DNA from: Leifsonia sp. CL147 | Lineage (GTDB): Bacteria > Actinomycetota > Actinomycetes > Actinomycetales > Microbacteriaceae | DNA: 64,000 bases | Direction: 5' to 3' | NCBI RefSeq assembly: GCF_900114565.1 | Contig: NZ_FOTM01000004.1 | Coordinates: 62,001-126,000, forward strand | In this document: piece by piece, positions 35,689 to 45,084 of the stretch | Position numbering within the stretch: position 1 is the first letter of the stretch | Layout of the letters: each line of letters starts with the position of its first letter | Position numbers and translations under genes: made by a program | The notes under the pieces: model-generated | What the model saw: the letters and a program-made list of their open reading frames with translations, nothing else | Database searches by the model: none | What the model was told of the DNA's origin: nothing

Positions 35689-36584
35689 CGGACCGTCCGA
35701 TTGGTGAAGACATGGCGCAGCAGCGAGCTGCTCCCGTCGCGGTCGCCGACGCGCAGCGCCCGGGGGAGCTTCGTCGCAGCGTTCAGCCGGCTGGTCACAT
35801 GCCGGCGCGCCGCGCGGGCCGCATGGTGCCATCCCATCGCCTCCATGTCGCCGGCGACGTTCTGGAAGAAGCGGCGCTCCTCATCGAAGCGGCCGCCGTA
35901 GCGGGCCGTCGCCGAGGACACGCTGGCCTCGTGCCGGCGGTAGCGGAACGTCCGCTCCGGCAGCAGCGCCATCGTGCCGCCCCCGGCGATGATCGTCAGC
36001 TGGAGGGCGAGGTCGAGGACGATCTCGTAGTCCGGGTCGAAGCCCTCGGCCTGGCGGACGGCCTCCGTGCGCCAGCAGATCGACGGGAAGTAGGTCCAGT
36101 TCCCGCGCAGCAGGCTGACGGCCAGCGGCTCGCCGCGCAGGATGACCGGCTGCGGGCTGGAGGGACGCGACCAGCGCTTCACCCGGTCGGCGAGCGGGAG
36201 GATGTCGTTCCCGCGATCGGAGATGACGCTCACCGCCGGCTGGAAGTACGACGTGCCCGGGAAGCGCTCGATGGCGGCGCGCATCTGGGCGATGTAGCCG
36301 GGTTCCAGCACGTCGTCGCATCCCATCAGGACGAAGTGCTCGCTCTCCACCAGATCGAGGGACCGCGAGAAGTTGCCGCTCACGCCGAGGTTCGTCTCGT
36401 TGAGCAGGTACTGCACGCGCGGGTCGCCGAGGCCTCGCACCCACTCGCCGGGCGCGCGGTCCGGGTACTGGTCGTCGATGACCACGAGGCGCCAGTCCGG
36501 GTCGGTCTGCGCAAGCGCACTGCTCACGGCGGCGCGGAGCTGATCCGGGTCGCCGTAGAACGGCATCATGATGTCGATGGTCAC
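35685..36584 (-). CDS. Glycosyltransferase family 2
   Basis: 299 residues, starting at GTG 36584 (MTIDIMMPFYGDPDQLRAAV). LVVIDDQYPDRAPGEW and FVLMGCDDVLEPGYIA give the GT-A nucleotide and metal-binding motifs. EIVLDLALQLTIIAGGG and RTFRYRRHEASVS lie in the acceptor half. The stop overlaps the start of the following DPM1-like gene (ATGA). A 72-bp gap separates it from the DUF2142 gene upstream, so all six minus-strand genes from 38261 down to 31270 could be one operon. The substrate cannot be deduced. Confidence 0.87.
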   Translation of the reverse strand: MTIDIMMPFYGDPDQLRAAVSSALAQTDPDWRLVVIDDQYPDRAPGEWVRGLGDPRVQYLLNETNLGVSGNFSRSLDLVESEHFVLMGCDDVLEPGYIAQMRAAIERFPGTSYFQPAVSVISDRGNDILPLADRVKRWSRPSSPQPVILRGEPLAVSLLRGNWTYFPSICWRTEAVRQAEGFDPDYEIVLDLALQLTIIAGGGTMALLPERTFRYRRHEASVSSATARYGGRFDEERRFFQNVAGDMEAMGWHHAARAARRHVTSRLNAATKLPRALRVGDRDGSSSLLRHVFTNRTVR

Positions 36585-36656
36585 GTGGGGAGAAGGCCTT
36601 CGTCGGGTGGGTACCTGGCTCGGTCCGTACTATCTTCGCACGGGCGCCAGCGGGTC

Positions 36657-38261
36657 TCAGGCGAGGGTGCGGCGCCGGTTCAGGCCGAAGGTGCCGACCG
36701 GCCACGCCACGACCGCCGCCGCGGCGAGCATGGCGAAGAAGGCGAACGAGCCGATGATCCAGACCCAGATCGGGCCGAACGGGAGCGCCCACCACCACGT
36801 GTCCCCGGCGTCGAGGTTGAGGCCCTGCGCGAGGGTGCCGGTGACATAGCGCCGGAGGTTCGTGAACAGCGCGACGTGGTTCGCGAGCCACAGGCCGCCG
36901 ACGATGAGGATGAGCTGGAAGCCGGACAGCCCGAGGCCCAGGCGCCGGATGCCCCAGAGGCAGACGCCCACGAAGAGGAGGATGAGCGGGTAGATGTAGC
37001 GCGGCTGCACGCCGGTTCCTACCATGACCCGGTCGTGGACGAGGACGTAGAGCGGCACGGCCACCAGCGCCATCCCCACGAGCCCGACGGCAAGCGCCTT
37101 GCGCAGCGGCGCCTTCCGCAGAGCGCCGAAGGCCACACCCGCGACGAGGGTCGTCGACGGCATCCAGACGATGCCGGGCATCAGGGTGTCGAGCCAGCCC
37201 AGCCCCCAGGTCCCGAGGGTGCCCACCCAGAGCGTGGGGAGCTGGAGCAGGTTGCCGACCGCGAGCGCTAGCGTCTGATGACCGGACAAGGGCGTTGCGG
37301 TCTCCGGGTTGATGACGCCGCCCTGGCTGCCGGTCAGGAAGAAGATCACGCACACGATGGCCAGGACGAGCGTGAGGATGGAGCGCATCCAGAAGGAACG
37401 GGTGCGCTCGGCCTTGAGCAGAGCGACGACGATCATGGCGAGCACCGAGTAGGTGGCCGCATCCGAGCGGGCGCCCGCCCCCATGACGGTGGCGACCGTC
37501 GCGAGGGCGCCGAGAGCGATGGTCCGTCCCCGGGTCTCGGCCTCGTAGAACCCGACCAGGCACAGCCACAGGGTCACGGCCGAGGTCGCCGCCCATCCGG
37601 AGGGGTTCACGCTCGGGATGATGAACATCCCGAACGGGACCAGCGCGATGATCCCGCCCCACAGCACGAGCGGTCTCCGCCGTGGCGACAGCAGGAGGAA
37701 GAGCGCGGTCAGGAGGCCGACGAAGAGCAGGGCATTGAAGGCGCGCATCGCCAGCACGGACGTCGCCGTGTGGTGGCTGACGAAGACGCTCATCGTGACA
37801 TAGAACACCGGCGGGTAGCCGTGGTCGTTGAAGGTGCCCCGCTTCGACGCCTCGAGCTTCTGCGTTCCCGCCGCAGGGCAGGCCCCGCTCTTCTGGGTGT
37901 TGAACGCGTAGCACTTGGCGGCTTTGGTGACCGCCGCGGGGACCAGCTTCACCCCGGGATCGGCGGTCGACTCGCAGAAGCCCGCCCGGTCACCCTGTGC
38001 ACACCAGATGCTGCCCAGATGGTAGTCCTCGTCCGGGCTCGCGCCGACGGGCGAGGCGAAGGCCCAGGAGAGCAGTGCCACCAGCAGCATCACCGGGATG
38101 AGCGCGGCGAAGACCGTCCGCCCTCGGCTGAGCCCGAGGAGTCCGGGACGGGGCGCCCGGGCCGGGCGGCCGTCGCTCGTGCCCGTCGCGTTCACGTCTG
38201 CTGCCGAGTCCGCGGGTCGGGCGTCGTTCACGTCGGCCGAATCCATTTCGGTCGCCGCCAT
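36657..38261 (-). CDS. DUF2142 polytopic membrane protein (4 of 4)
   Basis: 534 residues from ATG 38261; the reading frame extends further upstream but without a plausible start. A 50-residue Ala/Asp-rich cytoplasmic leader precedes the first span, then SPDEDYH (Asp77-Glu78, His81). Cysteines occur in the first outer loop (IWCAQGDRAGFC, KCYAF), with YPPVFYVTMSVFVSHHT after it. This is the most divergent of the four paralogues, since proline follows tyrosine in the second motif and the DE is followed by Asp rather than Pro. It is probably first in the operon and divergent from the flippase-like gene. Confidence 0.84.
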   Translation of the reverse strand: MAATEMDSADVNDARPADSAADVNATGTSDGRPARAPRPGLLGLSRGRTVFAALIPVMLLVALLSWAFASPVGASPDEDYHLGSIWCAQGDRAGFCESTADPGVKLVPAAVTKAAKCYAFNTQKSGACPAAGTQKLEASKRGTFNDHGYPPVFYVTMSVFVSHHTATSVLAMRAFNALLFVGLLTALFLLLSPRRRPLVLWGGIIALVPFGMFIIPSVNPSGWAATSAVTLWLCLVGFYEAETRGRTIALGALATVATVMGAGARSDAATYSVLAMIVVALLKAERTRSFWMRSILTLVLAIVCVIFFLTGSQGGVINPETATPLSGHQTLALAVGNLLQLPTLWVGTLGTWGLGWLDTLMPGIVWMPSTTLVAGVAFGALRKAPLRKALAVGLVGMALVAVPLYVLVHDRVMVGTGVQPRYIYPLILLFVGVCLWGIRRLGLGLSGFQLILIVGGLWLANHVALFTNLRRYVTGTLAQGLNLDAGDTWWWALPFGPIWVWIIGSFAFFAMLAAAAVVAWPVGTFGLNRRRTLA

Positions 38262-38467
38262 CAGCGTCCCGCCTCTGCGCGGGTGTCCGCACCGCCCCGA
38301 TCGGCGAACACGATGGCATCGGCGGCGACGAACGTCACGTGGTGGTCCTCTCGAGCTGGATGGCGCCCATCCGGATGCGGCGTCTGCAGTCGAAAATACC
38401 AGTTCCGGGGCCGCGTGGCAGCCGGACGGCCCGCCGTCCACGGTCTCCCCGGCTGCCGCATGGTTGA

Positions 38468-39841
38468 ATGCACCTCACGGGCGATCAGCCTGAGATCCGT
38501 TCCCCGGAGGCACCCATCACCAGCTACGAACCCCTCAACGAGCCGCTGCCCGCGCGCGCCGACGGCGAAGTCCGCACCCGGAGCGCGCGATCCTCGGTCG
38601 CGCTGATCCTCGGGGCGACGGTCGTGTCGGGACTGAGCGGCTACGTGGTCACCTGGCGAGTCTTCACCGCGAGTGGAGCGGCGGGCTACGCCGTGTTCTC
38701 CGTGTTCTGGTCCGCCCTCTTCCTCGTCGTCGGGGTGCTGTTCGGCGTCCAGCAGGAGGCGACCCGGGCGGTCGCGCAGAGCGACCCGATCGCCGAGCCG
38801 GGAGATCGAGGCGGGCGCCGGTCCTCCGTCTGGCTGTTCGCCGCGGTCCTGGCCGTCCTCGTCGCTGTGGCCGTGCTTCTCACCGCACTGCTGTGGGCGG
38901 TGCCGGCGCTCGGGCGCGAGCAGGCCGGGCTCTCGATCTTCGTGGCGGTGGGCGCGGGGCTCAACTGCCTGGTGGCGGCCGGCTCCGGTGTGATGGCGGG
39001 GAGCGGGATGTGGCGGCAGCTCGCCGGCGTGGTCGCGCTCGACGGCATCCTGCGCGTCGCCTTCGTACTGCTCGCGCTCGCGCTGACCACCCAATCCTGG
39101 GCGCTCGCGCTCGCGGTCATCCTGCCGTTCCCGCTCGCGCTCGGTGCCGTCATCCTGACCGCTCCGCGCGCGCTCCTGCGCCGGGCACTCGTCCCCGAGC
39201 GGATGCGGACGCTGGCGTCGAACACGCTGCGCACGATGATCGCGGCCTCGGCGACGGCGATCCTGATCAACGGCTTCCCGCTCATCCTGTCGTTCTTCGC
39301 GAATCCGTCCGGGCATCGGGAGCTCGGCTCCCTCGTGCTCGGCGTGACCCTGACGCGAGCGCCCATCCTGGTCCCGCTGATGGCGCTGTCGAGCTTCCTG
39401 GTCAGCCAGTTCGCACGCATGCCGCAGGGCGCGAGCCGGTTCGCGCTCCGGCTCTCGGCGCTCATCGCCGCGGTCGTCGCGGTCCTCTGCCTGTGCGCCT
39501 GGGCTTTCGGGGTCCCGGTCGTCGTCGCGGTGTTCGGCGGGCAGTTCGACCTCGACGCCGGCACGCTCACCGCGCTCGTCGCCTCCTCGGGGATGATCGG
39601 GGTGCTCTGCGTGACCGGCGCGGCGGTCCTCGCCCGCAACCTCCACGGCGGCTACGCGATCGGCTGGGTGGCTGCGTCCGTCGTGACCATCGCGCTGCTC
39701 TTCCTTCCGTTGCCGCTGCAGCCGCGCGCAGCGCTGGCGCTGGCCGCAGGACCCGCGGTGGGCATCGCCGTGCACCTCTGGTGGCTGCGCGCGCGGAGCA
39801 CGCGGAGCGCCGGCGTCCTCACCGAGGCCGCTCCGCGGTGA
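38468..39841 (+). CDS. Flippase-like polysaccharide biosynthesis membrane protein
   Basis: 457 residues with about twelve hydrophobic spans and little else (VALILGATVVSGLSGYVVTW, YAVFSVFWSALFLVVGVLFG and so on). That is the outline of Wzx/MurJ-type lipid-linked oligosaccharide flippases, though no single residue proves it. The start is uncertain. ATG 38468 has no ribosome site, whereas GGAGG at 38506-38510 points to the in-frame ATC at 38516, five bases later. The gene ends three bases from the convergent O-antigen ligase-like gene, so a flippase and ligase pair is plausible. Confidence 0.72.
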   Translation: MHLTGDQPEIRSPEAPITSYEPLNEPLPARADGEVRTRSARSSVALILGATVVSGLSGYVVTWRVFTASGAAGYAVFSVFWSALFLVVGVLFGVQQEATRAVAQSDPIAEPGDRGGRRSSVWLFAAVLAVLVAVAVLLTALLWAVPALGREQAGLSIFVAVGAGLNCLVAAGSGVMAGSGMWRQLAGVVALDGILRVAFVLLALALTTQSWALALAVILPFPLALGAVILTAPRALLRRALVPERMRTLASNTLRTMIAASATAILINGFPLILSFFANPSGHRELGSLVLGVTLTRAPILVPLMALSSFLVSQFARMPQGASRFALRLSALIAAVVAVLCLCAWAFGVPVVVAVFGGQFDLDAGTLTALVASSGMIGVLCVTGAAVLARNLHGGYAIGWVAASVVTIALLFLPLPLQPRAALALAAGPAVGIAVHLWWLRARSTRSAGVLTEAAPR

Positions 39842-39844
39842 CCG

Positions 39845-41140
39845 TCAGCTCGGTTCGCGGTGCGGCAGCCGCAGCCTCCAGCTCATGCCCTGCGACGCCT
39901 TCACCGTGCAGATGATCAGCAGCATCCATCCCGCCTCGACGAGGATCGAGCTCTCGAAGACGCTGGTGACGAGCAGCGCGACGAGCACGAGCGGAGCCCA
40001 GGCGTAGACGACGCTGCGGCGGTTGGAGGCGAGCAGCCACGACCGCGTGAAGGCGAGCCCGATCAGGGCGACGAACAGCAGCAGGCCGATGATCCCGACC
40101 TGGAGGTACACGTCGAGGTAGGCGTTCAGTCCGTCGGAGTGGTACACGCCGGTGTTGTCCTGGATGGCAGTGAACGGGTAGAGGTCCGTGGGCCACGAGC
40201 CGACCCAGCCCCAGCCGATCGACTGCTGGACCGGGATGAGCTGCCAGATCTGGAGCCACAGCTGGTAGCGCACCTGGAAGTCGGCGCGGGCGTTCAGCAG
40301 GTCGATCACCCGCGTGCGGTAGATGTACGCGACGACGAGCACGGCGACCGTCAGGATCGCGAGACCCCACTGGAAGTAGGGCCGTTGCTGCGTCGTGGCC
40401 TTCCGCAGAAGGTAGAGCGCGAGGGTCGCCAGCCCGACGACGACCGAGACCGCGGCGATCACGGGGGAGTGGGCGAACAGGATGCAGAGCCCGGCCAGGA
40501 TGATCGAGTACGTCGCGACCGGCGGCCGCACCGAGCGCGTCCGCAGCTCGACCAGGAAGGTGACGAACGCGATCAGGGCCACGATGCTCAGCTGGTTGCG
40601 GGTGCCGAACAGTCCCTGGATCGGTCCTCCGACCGCGAGGTTGCCCTGGATGCCCAGGAACCGCATCGGCGCGTCGAGCAGCAGGCCGCTCAGCACCTCC
40701 AGCGCCAGCGACAGGGTGAGCAGGAACCGCAGCGCGTCACCGACGACGCGGACGATCTGGATGGCGTCGCGGACGAGGGCGATGTACACCGCCAGGAACG
40801 CGAAGATCAACTGGTAGATCACCCCGGCGAAGGATGCCCACTGGTACTGGCTCCACAGGATCGAGGCCGCGCACCACCCGACGAACAGCAGCGCCGAGAT
40901 GGGCAGCAGCCCGTGCCATTCGATGAGTCGCCACTGCGCCGCGAAGGACAGGGCGGCGAGCACCACGAGGACGGCGAGGGCGCCGATCAGCCCCGGCCAT
41001 CCGATCAGCCCGCGGATCGCGTGCGTCGAGAAACCGGTGATCACCGCCAGGAGGGCGAGGGTCGAGGTGAAACGGGCAGACCCCAGGAACTCGGTCACCG
41101 CGGGCGGCACCAGGGTCCGTGGGGGCGTTGCCATGTTCAC
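39845..41140 (-). CDS. O-antigen ligase/polymerase-like membrane protein (1 of 2)
   Basis: 431 residues, about eleven to twelve spans. The large outer loop contains ADFQVRYQLWLQIWQLI, SIGWGWVGSWPTDLYPF and VYHSDGLNAYLDVYLQVG, matching the Wzy_C/WaaL ligase pattern with its conserved histidine region before the late spans. It would join or polymerise lipid-linked glycans outside the membrane. Its neighbour at 41156 is a paralogue with the same architecture, 15 bp upstream. The ATG at 41140 was kept as the start; no strong ribosome site is visible. Confidence 0.86.
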   Translation of the reverse strand: MNMATPPRTLVPPAVTEFLGSARFTSTLALLAVITGFSTHAIRGLIGWPGLIGALAVLVVLAALSFAAQWRLIEWHGLLPISALLFVGWCAASILWSQYQWASFAGVIYQLIFAFLAVYIALVRDAIQIVRVVGDALRFLLTLSLALEVLSGLLLDAPMRFLGIQGNLAVGGPIQGLFGTRNQLSIVALIAFVTFLVELRTRSVRPPVATYSIILAGLCILFAHSPVIAAVSVVVGLATLALYLLRKATTQQRPYFQWGLAILTVAVLVVAYIYRTRVIDLLNARADFQVRYQLWLQIWQLIPVQQSIGWGWVGSWPTDLYPFTAIQDNTGVYHSDGLNAYLDVYLQVGIIGLLLFVALIGLAFTRSWLLASNRRSVVYAWAPLVLVALLVTSVFESSILVEAGWMLLIICTVKASQGMSWRLRLPHREPS

Positions 41141-41155
41141 AGACTACGGGTGCGG

Positions 41156-42538
41156 CTACGGCGCGGTCCGTTTGGTGGCCACAGCGAGGGCGACCAGGAG
41201 CGCCCAGCCTCCCTCGATGAGGATGCGGCTCTCGGCGAAGCTCTGCGCGATCAGCGCGGCCATCAGCAGCAGCGGCAGAAGGGCGATGGCCCGATACGGC
41301 TGGTCGTCCGCGACCGTGAAGCGCGGACGGTCGACCGCGAGGAACCAGGCGCGCCCCAGCGTGGTCAGCACCAGCAGCACGAACACGACGAGACCGGCGA
41401 TGCCGAGCTGCAGCCAGACATCCAGCCAGGCGTTGTGGGCCTGCAGGTACTCGACGCCGCCTCGTGTCGCGAGGCCCTTGAAGGGCTTCACCCACGGCGC
41501 CCAGTAGCTGACCCATCCCCAGCCGGCCACCGGACGCTGCTGCGCCAGCCCGATCACGGCCTGCCAGATGTCGAGCCGGCCGGTGAGGTCCTCGCTCTTG
41601 CCGAACAGGGCCGGGATGCGCGAGGCGAAGACCGAGATGAGGACGATGCCCGCGGCGAGGAGGGCGAACGCCGTGACATACACCGGGGTGCGACGCGCGG
41701 GGCCGGCCCGCCGCATCCAGAGGGCGAAGCCCAGCACGACCGCCGTGACGAGTGCTGCGGCGATGACCGTGGCCGATCGGGTCAGCGCGAGGGCGAGCGC
41801 CGCGAGGACGAGCCACGTGATCGCGGACCCGCGGCGCACGGTGCGGTCGGCGAGCTGGATGCCGAACACGATCAGCGACAGGAGCGCGATCATGGCCAGC
41901 AGGTTGCTGTTGCCGAGGATGCCCTGGATCGGGCCGCCGTGGAACAGCAGGTCGCGGCTCCAGTAGAACGCAGAGGGGAGATGACCCGCGGGCACCGGCT
42001 GGGCCGGGGTGAGCGGGAGGACCGGATGCCGGACGATCGCCGCGACCACGAGCTCGAAGAGGAGCGACAGCCCCAGGATCCAGCGGAACGCGTTGCCCAG
42101 CGCGCTCAGCAGCCCCGGCCAGCCGAGCCGGAGCCCGAGGAAGAGCCCGCCCAGGGTGGTCGCCAGCTGGGCGATCACGCCGAGTGCGCTCGCACCCGGG
42201 TAGTCCGACCAGGCGATGGAGACGATGGCCAGCGCCAGGAACACCACGAGCGTCTTCGGCGTGCTCCGCCAGCGGAACCGGGGACGCGAGCGGACGACGA
42301 CCACGCCGACCACGACCGTCAGCACACCGACGAGCACGAAGTAGCCCGGCCAGCTGATGAGGTTGCGCCAGAAGTCGCCGGCGAACAGCGTGAACAGCGC
42401 GAAGGACGCGAGGACCGCCTCCGCCGTCCCCGTCGTGGTCCGTACCGCGGCGACGCGGGCCGGATCCACTCCGGAACGGCGGGGCGCAGGGCGCGCGGCC
42501 CGGGGTCGGGCGGGGGGCGGGACGCGCGGGGTTGTCAC
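41156..42538 (-). CDS. O-antigen ligase/polymerase-like membrane protein (2 of 2)
   Basis: 460 residues with a Pro/Arg-rich cytoplasmic leader and about twelve spans. The ligase loop includes LTGRLDIWQAVIGLAQQRPV, AGWGWVSYWAPWVKPF and EYLQAHNAWLDVWLQLG; the HN-W pair is typical of Wzy_C proteins. It forms a tandem with its paralogue downstream, which suggests either a polymerase plus a ligase, or two ligases for two glycans. The start is GTG 42538 and the stop lies 15 bp before the neighbour's start. The manA gene is 52 bp upstream on the same strand. Confidence 0.86.
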   Translation of the reverse strand: MTTPRVPPPARPRAARPAPRRSGVDPARVAAVRTTTGTAEAVLASFALFTLFAGDFWRNLISWPGYFVLVGVLTVVVGVVVVRSRPRFRWRSTPKTLVVFLALAIVSIAWSDYPGASALGVIAQLATTLGGLFLGLRLGWPGLLSALGNAFRWILGLSLLFELVVAAIVRHPVLPLTPAQPVPAGHLPSAFYWSRDLLFHGGPIQGILGNSNLLAMIALLSLIVFGIQLADRTVRRGSAITWLVLAALALALTRSATVIAAALVTAVVLGFALWMRRAGPARRTPVYVTAFALLAAGIVLISVFASRIPALFGKSEDLTGRLDIWQAVIGLAQQRPVAGWGWVSYWAPWVKPFKGLATRGGVEYLQAHNAWLDVWLQLGIAGLVVFVLLVLTTLGRAWFLAVDRPRFTVADDQPYRAIALLPLLLMAALIAQSFAESRILIEGGWALLVALAVATKRTAP

Positions 42539-42590
42539 TTCGGCAGGATAACGGACGGGTCGGTGGGCGGGCGCCGCGCGCCGTGCGCGT

Positions 42591-43751
42591 TCAGCCGTTG
42601 GGATGGGCCACGAACAGCACGCCCTGCCCGCTCACCGCGAGTTCGGTCTCCTCCGTGACGATCGCGGCCTGGCCGCGCTCCAGCCGCAGCGCCCCGGTCG
42701 CGCCGCGCAGTTCGACGTGGCCCTCCGTCGCCAGCGCGATCGCGGTACCGGGGAGCGTCACGGTCGCGCTGCCGACGTCTCCCGCGAGCGCGATGTGATC
42801 GAGGGCGAAGTCGGGAACGTCCGGCCGGAACGTCTCGACGCCCGGCGCAGGATGCCCGGGGGCGAGCGGCGTCGGCCGGATCGGCGTGAAGTCCAGCACG
42901 GAGACGAGCTCCGGGACGTCGATGCGCTTGCGTGTGAGGCCGCCGCGGAGCACGTTGTCGGACGCCGCCATCAGCTCGATCCCCAGCCCGCGCAGGTACG
43001 CGTGGATGTTGCCCGCCGGCAGGTACAGGACCTCGCCGGGCCGCAGCGTCGCCCGGTTGAGCAGCAGCGCGAGGACGATGCCCGGGTCGCCGGGGAACGC
43101 GTCGTCGACCATCTGCACGGTCTGCGCATCCCGGTCGTCCGGCAGGGCGCGCGCTGCGCGGACCACCTCGGCGACGAGGAGGTCCGCATCCGGGTCGCCG
43201 CCGAGCAGCCACTCGGTCGCGCGACGCAGCACGGCAGCCGGATCGCCTTCGAGCGTCCGGGCGAAGCCGGAGAGGACGGCGCCTCCCGTCGCTGCGGCCG
43301 CGAGGCGCTCCAGCGCCGCCCGGCTCTCGACCGGGTCGCGGAACCCGCACAGCGCCTCGAAGGGGTCGCTGAGCGCGAAGATGAGCTCCGGCTTGTGGAA
43401 CGGGTCCTTGTAGTTGCGGTCCGGGGAGTCGGGGGCGAGGCCCGCCGCGTTCTCGCGCTCGAACCCTGCCCGTGCCTGCTCCGAGGAGGGATGCGCCTGG
43501 AGCGACAGCGGGCTTTCGGCGGCGAGGACTTTCAGGAGGTACGGAAGGTCGCTCGTCCGCTCCCAGGCGGCGAGGTCGGCCGCCCCGTCCGCCAGCTCCG
43601 GGTCGAGCACCCGCGCGGGGGATCCGGGATGCGCGCCCAGCCACAGCTCCGCCTCCGGCCGGCCGCTCGGCTCCGTGCCGAGCAGTTCCGCCATCGCGGT
43701 CGTGGAACCCCAGGCGTAGTCGCGCGGGGAGTTGCCGATGCGCACAAACAT
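42591..43751 (-). CDS. manA: Mannose-6-phosphate isomerase, class I (ManA)
   Basis: ManA interconverts fructose-6-phosphate and mannose-6-phosphate, feeding GDP-mannose synthesis. The 386-residue cupin enzyme shows LQAHPSSEQARAGF and KDPFHKPELIFALSDPFEAL, which hold zinc ligands (His, Glu). LPAGNIHAYLRGLGIELMAA supplies the third histidine, and SDNVLRGGLTRKRID the catalytic arginine region. GGATGAG just before ATG 43751 is the ribosome site. With manB (58276) it gives mannose-1-phosphate. It is divergent from the acyl-CoA dehydrogenase. Confidence 0.95.
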   Translation of the reverse strand: MFVRIGNSPRDYAWGSTTAMAELLGTEPSGRPEAELWLGAHPGSPARVLDPELADGAADLAAWERTSDLPYLLKVLAAESPLSLQAHPSSEQARAGFERENAAGLAPDSPDRNYKDPFHKPELIFALSDPFEALCGFRDPVESRAALERLAAAATGGAVLSGFARTLEGDPAAVLRRATEWLLGGDPDADLLVAEVVRAARALPDDRDAQTVQMVDDAFPGDPGIVLALLLNRATLRPGEVLYLPAGNIHAYLRGLGIELMAASDNVLRGGLTRKRIDVPELVSVLDFTPIRPTPLAPGHPAPGVETFRPDVPDFALDHIALAGDVGSATVTLPGTAIALATEGHVELRGATGALRLERGQAAIVTEETELAVSGQGVLFVAHPNG

Positions 43752-43866
43752 GCGTCCTCATCCCTTTTGTTCCGTTGGACCAAACTACCAATCGCTTTGT
43801 CCTGTCCCTGTGCGGTCCCTAGGCTGACGGCGGCCCGACCATCCCTGTGGACGCACTGGAGCACAC

Positions 43867-45045
43867 ATGCCCTTCGAGACCATCGCCGGAGACTTCTACG
43901 GCTTCGCGAACCAGCTCACCGACCGGGAGAAGGACTTCCTGACGACGCTGCGCGCCGAACTCGAGTCGGAGCTCAAACCGATCGTCAACGAGAACTGGGA
44001 GAAGGCGGAGTTCCCCCGCCGGATCGTCGATGTGCTGCACCGGAACGACGTGATCGGCCTCGGCTTCCCGGAGACGGCGGCCTTCGAGAACTCGGCCGTG
44101 TTCCGCGGCTGGGTCGCGCTGGAGCTGGCCCGGGTGGATGCGTCGGTGAGCACCTACGTCGGCGTCCAGAACGGCTTGGCGCTCGGAGCCCTCGGCGTCT
44201 GCGGTTCGGACGAGCAGCGGGCCGAGTGGATGCCGAAGCTCGCGAGCGGCGAGGTGCTCGGGGCCTTCGGCCTCACCGAGCCCACCTCCGGCTCCGACTC
44301 GGCGCGGGGACTGAAGACGGTGGCCACGCGCGACGGCGAGAACTGGGTCCTGAACGGGTCCAAGCGCTGGATCGGCAACGCCACCTTCAGCGACATCACC
44401 ATCATCTGGGCGAAGAGCGCAGAAGACGGCCAGGTGAAGGGCTTCATCGTGCCCTCGACCAGCCCGGGCTACACCGCCACGAAGATCGAAGGCAAGCAGT
44501 CGCTCCGGATCGTGCAGAACGCGGACATCACGCTCGAGAACGTCGTCGTCCCGGAGTCGATGCGCCTCCAGAACGCGAACAGCTTCGCGGACACGGCGAG
44601 CGTGCTGCGGCTGACCCGCGCCGAGGTGGCGTGGGCGGCCATCGGGGTCGCCGTCGGGGCGTACGAGGCGGCGCTGCGCTACACGACGGAGCGCGAGCAG
44701 TTCGGCAAGCCGATCGCCGGGCACCAGCTGATCCAGGATCTGCTCGTCAAGTCCATCGGCAACATCACCGCCTCCATCGGGCTGTGCACCCGCGTCTCGC
44801 AGCTGCTCGACGCCGGCGAGCAGCGCGACGAGCACTCGGCGCTCGCGAAGGCGTTCGCCACCGCGCGGATGCGCGAGACGGTCGCCTGGTGCCGCGAGGC
44901 GCTCGGCGGCAACGGCATCGTGCTCGAGTACGACGTCGCGCGCTTCTTCGCCGACGCGGAGGCGCTGTACTCCTACGAGGGCACGCGCGAGATGAACACG
45001 CTCATCGTCGGCCGCGCGATCACCGGGCACGCGGCCTTCGTCTGA
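43867..45045 (+). CDS. Acyl-CoA dehydrogenase
   Basis: 392 residues, FAD-dependent, oxidising acyl-CoA thioesters. FGLTEPTSGSDSARGLKT and the flavin-binding VLNGSKRWIGNATFSD are the family signatures. The C-terminal part has TEREQFGKPIAGHQLIQDLL, EALGGNGIVLEY and YSYEGTREMNTLIVGRAI; the glutamate of YEGT corresponds to the catalytic base of the glutaryl-CoA dehydrogenase-like branch. GGAGCACAC precedes the ATG at good distance, and a TAGGCT box lies about 45 bp upstream. It is not obviously linked to glycan synthesis. Its 3' flank carries the small 40-bp repeat array. Confidence 0.92.
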   Translation: MPFETIAGDFYGFANQLTDREKDFLTTLRAELESELKPIVNENWEKAEFPRRIVDVLHRNDVIGLGFPETAAFENSAVFRGWVALELARVDASVSTYVGVQNGLALGALGVCGSDEQRAEWMPKLASGEVLGAFGLTEPTSGSDSARGLKTVATRDGENWVLNGSKRWIGNATFSDITIIWAKSAEDGQVKGFIVPSTSPGYTATKIEGKQSLRIVQNADITLENVVVPESMRLQNANSFADTASVLRLTRAEVAWAAIGVAVGAYEAALRYTTEREQFGKPIAGHQLIQDLLVKSIGNITASIGLCTRVSQLLDAGEQRDEHSALAKAFATARMRETVAWCREALGGNGIVLEYDVARFFADAEALYSYEGTREMNTLIVGRAITGHAAFV

Positions 45046-45084
45046 CGCGGTCTCCGGCCTCGCCTCGCGCCGTGCCTGTCCCGC

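Noticed and set aside
39860-42658. Plus-strand frame of 930 codons opposite the ligase genes
   Set aside because: Antisense shadow: rich in Asp, Arg, Gln and Glu without membrane spans or motifs, while the minus strand encodes two clear membrane proteins.
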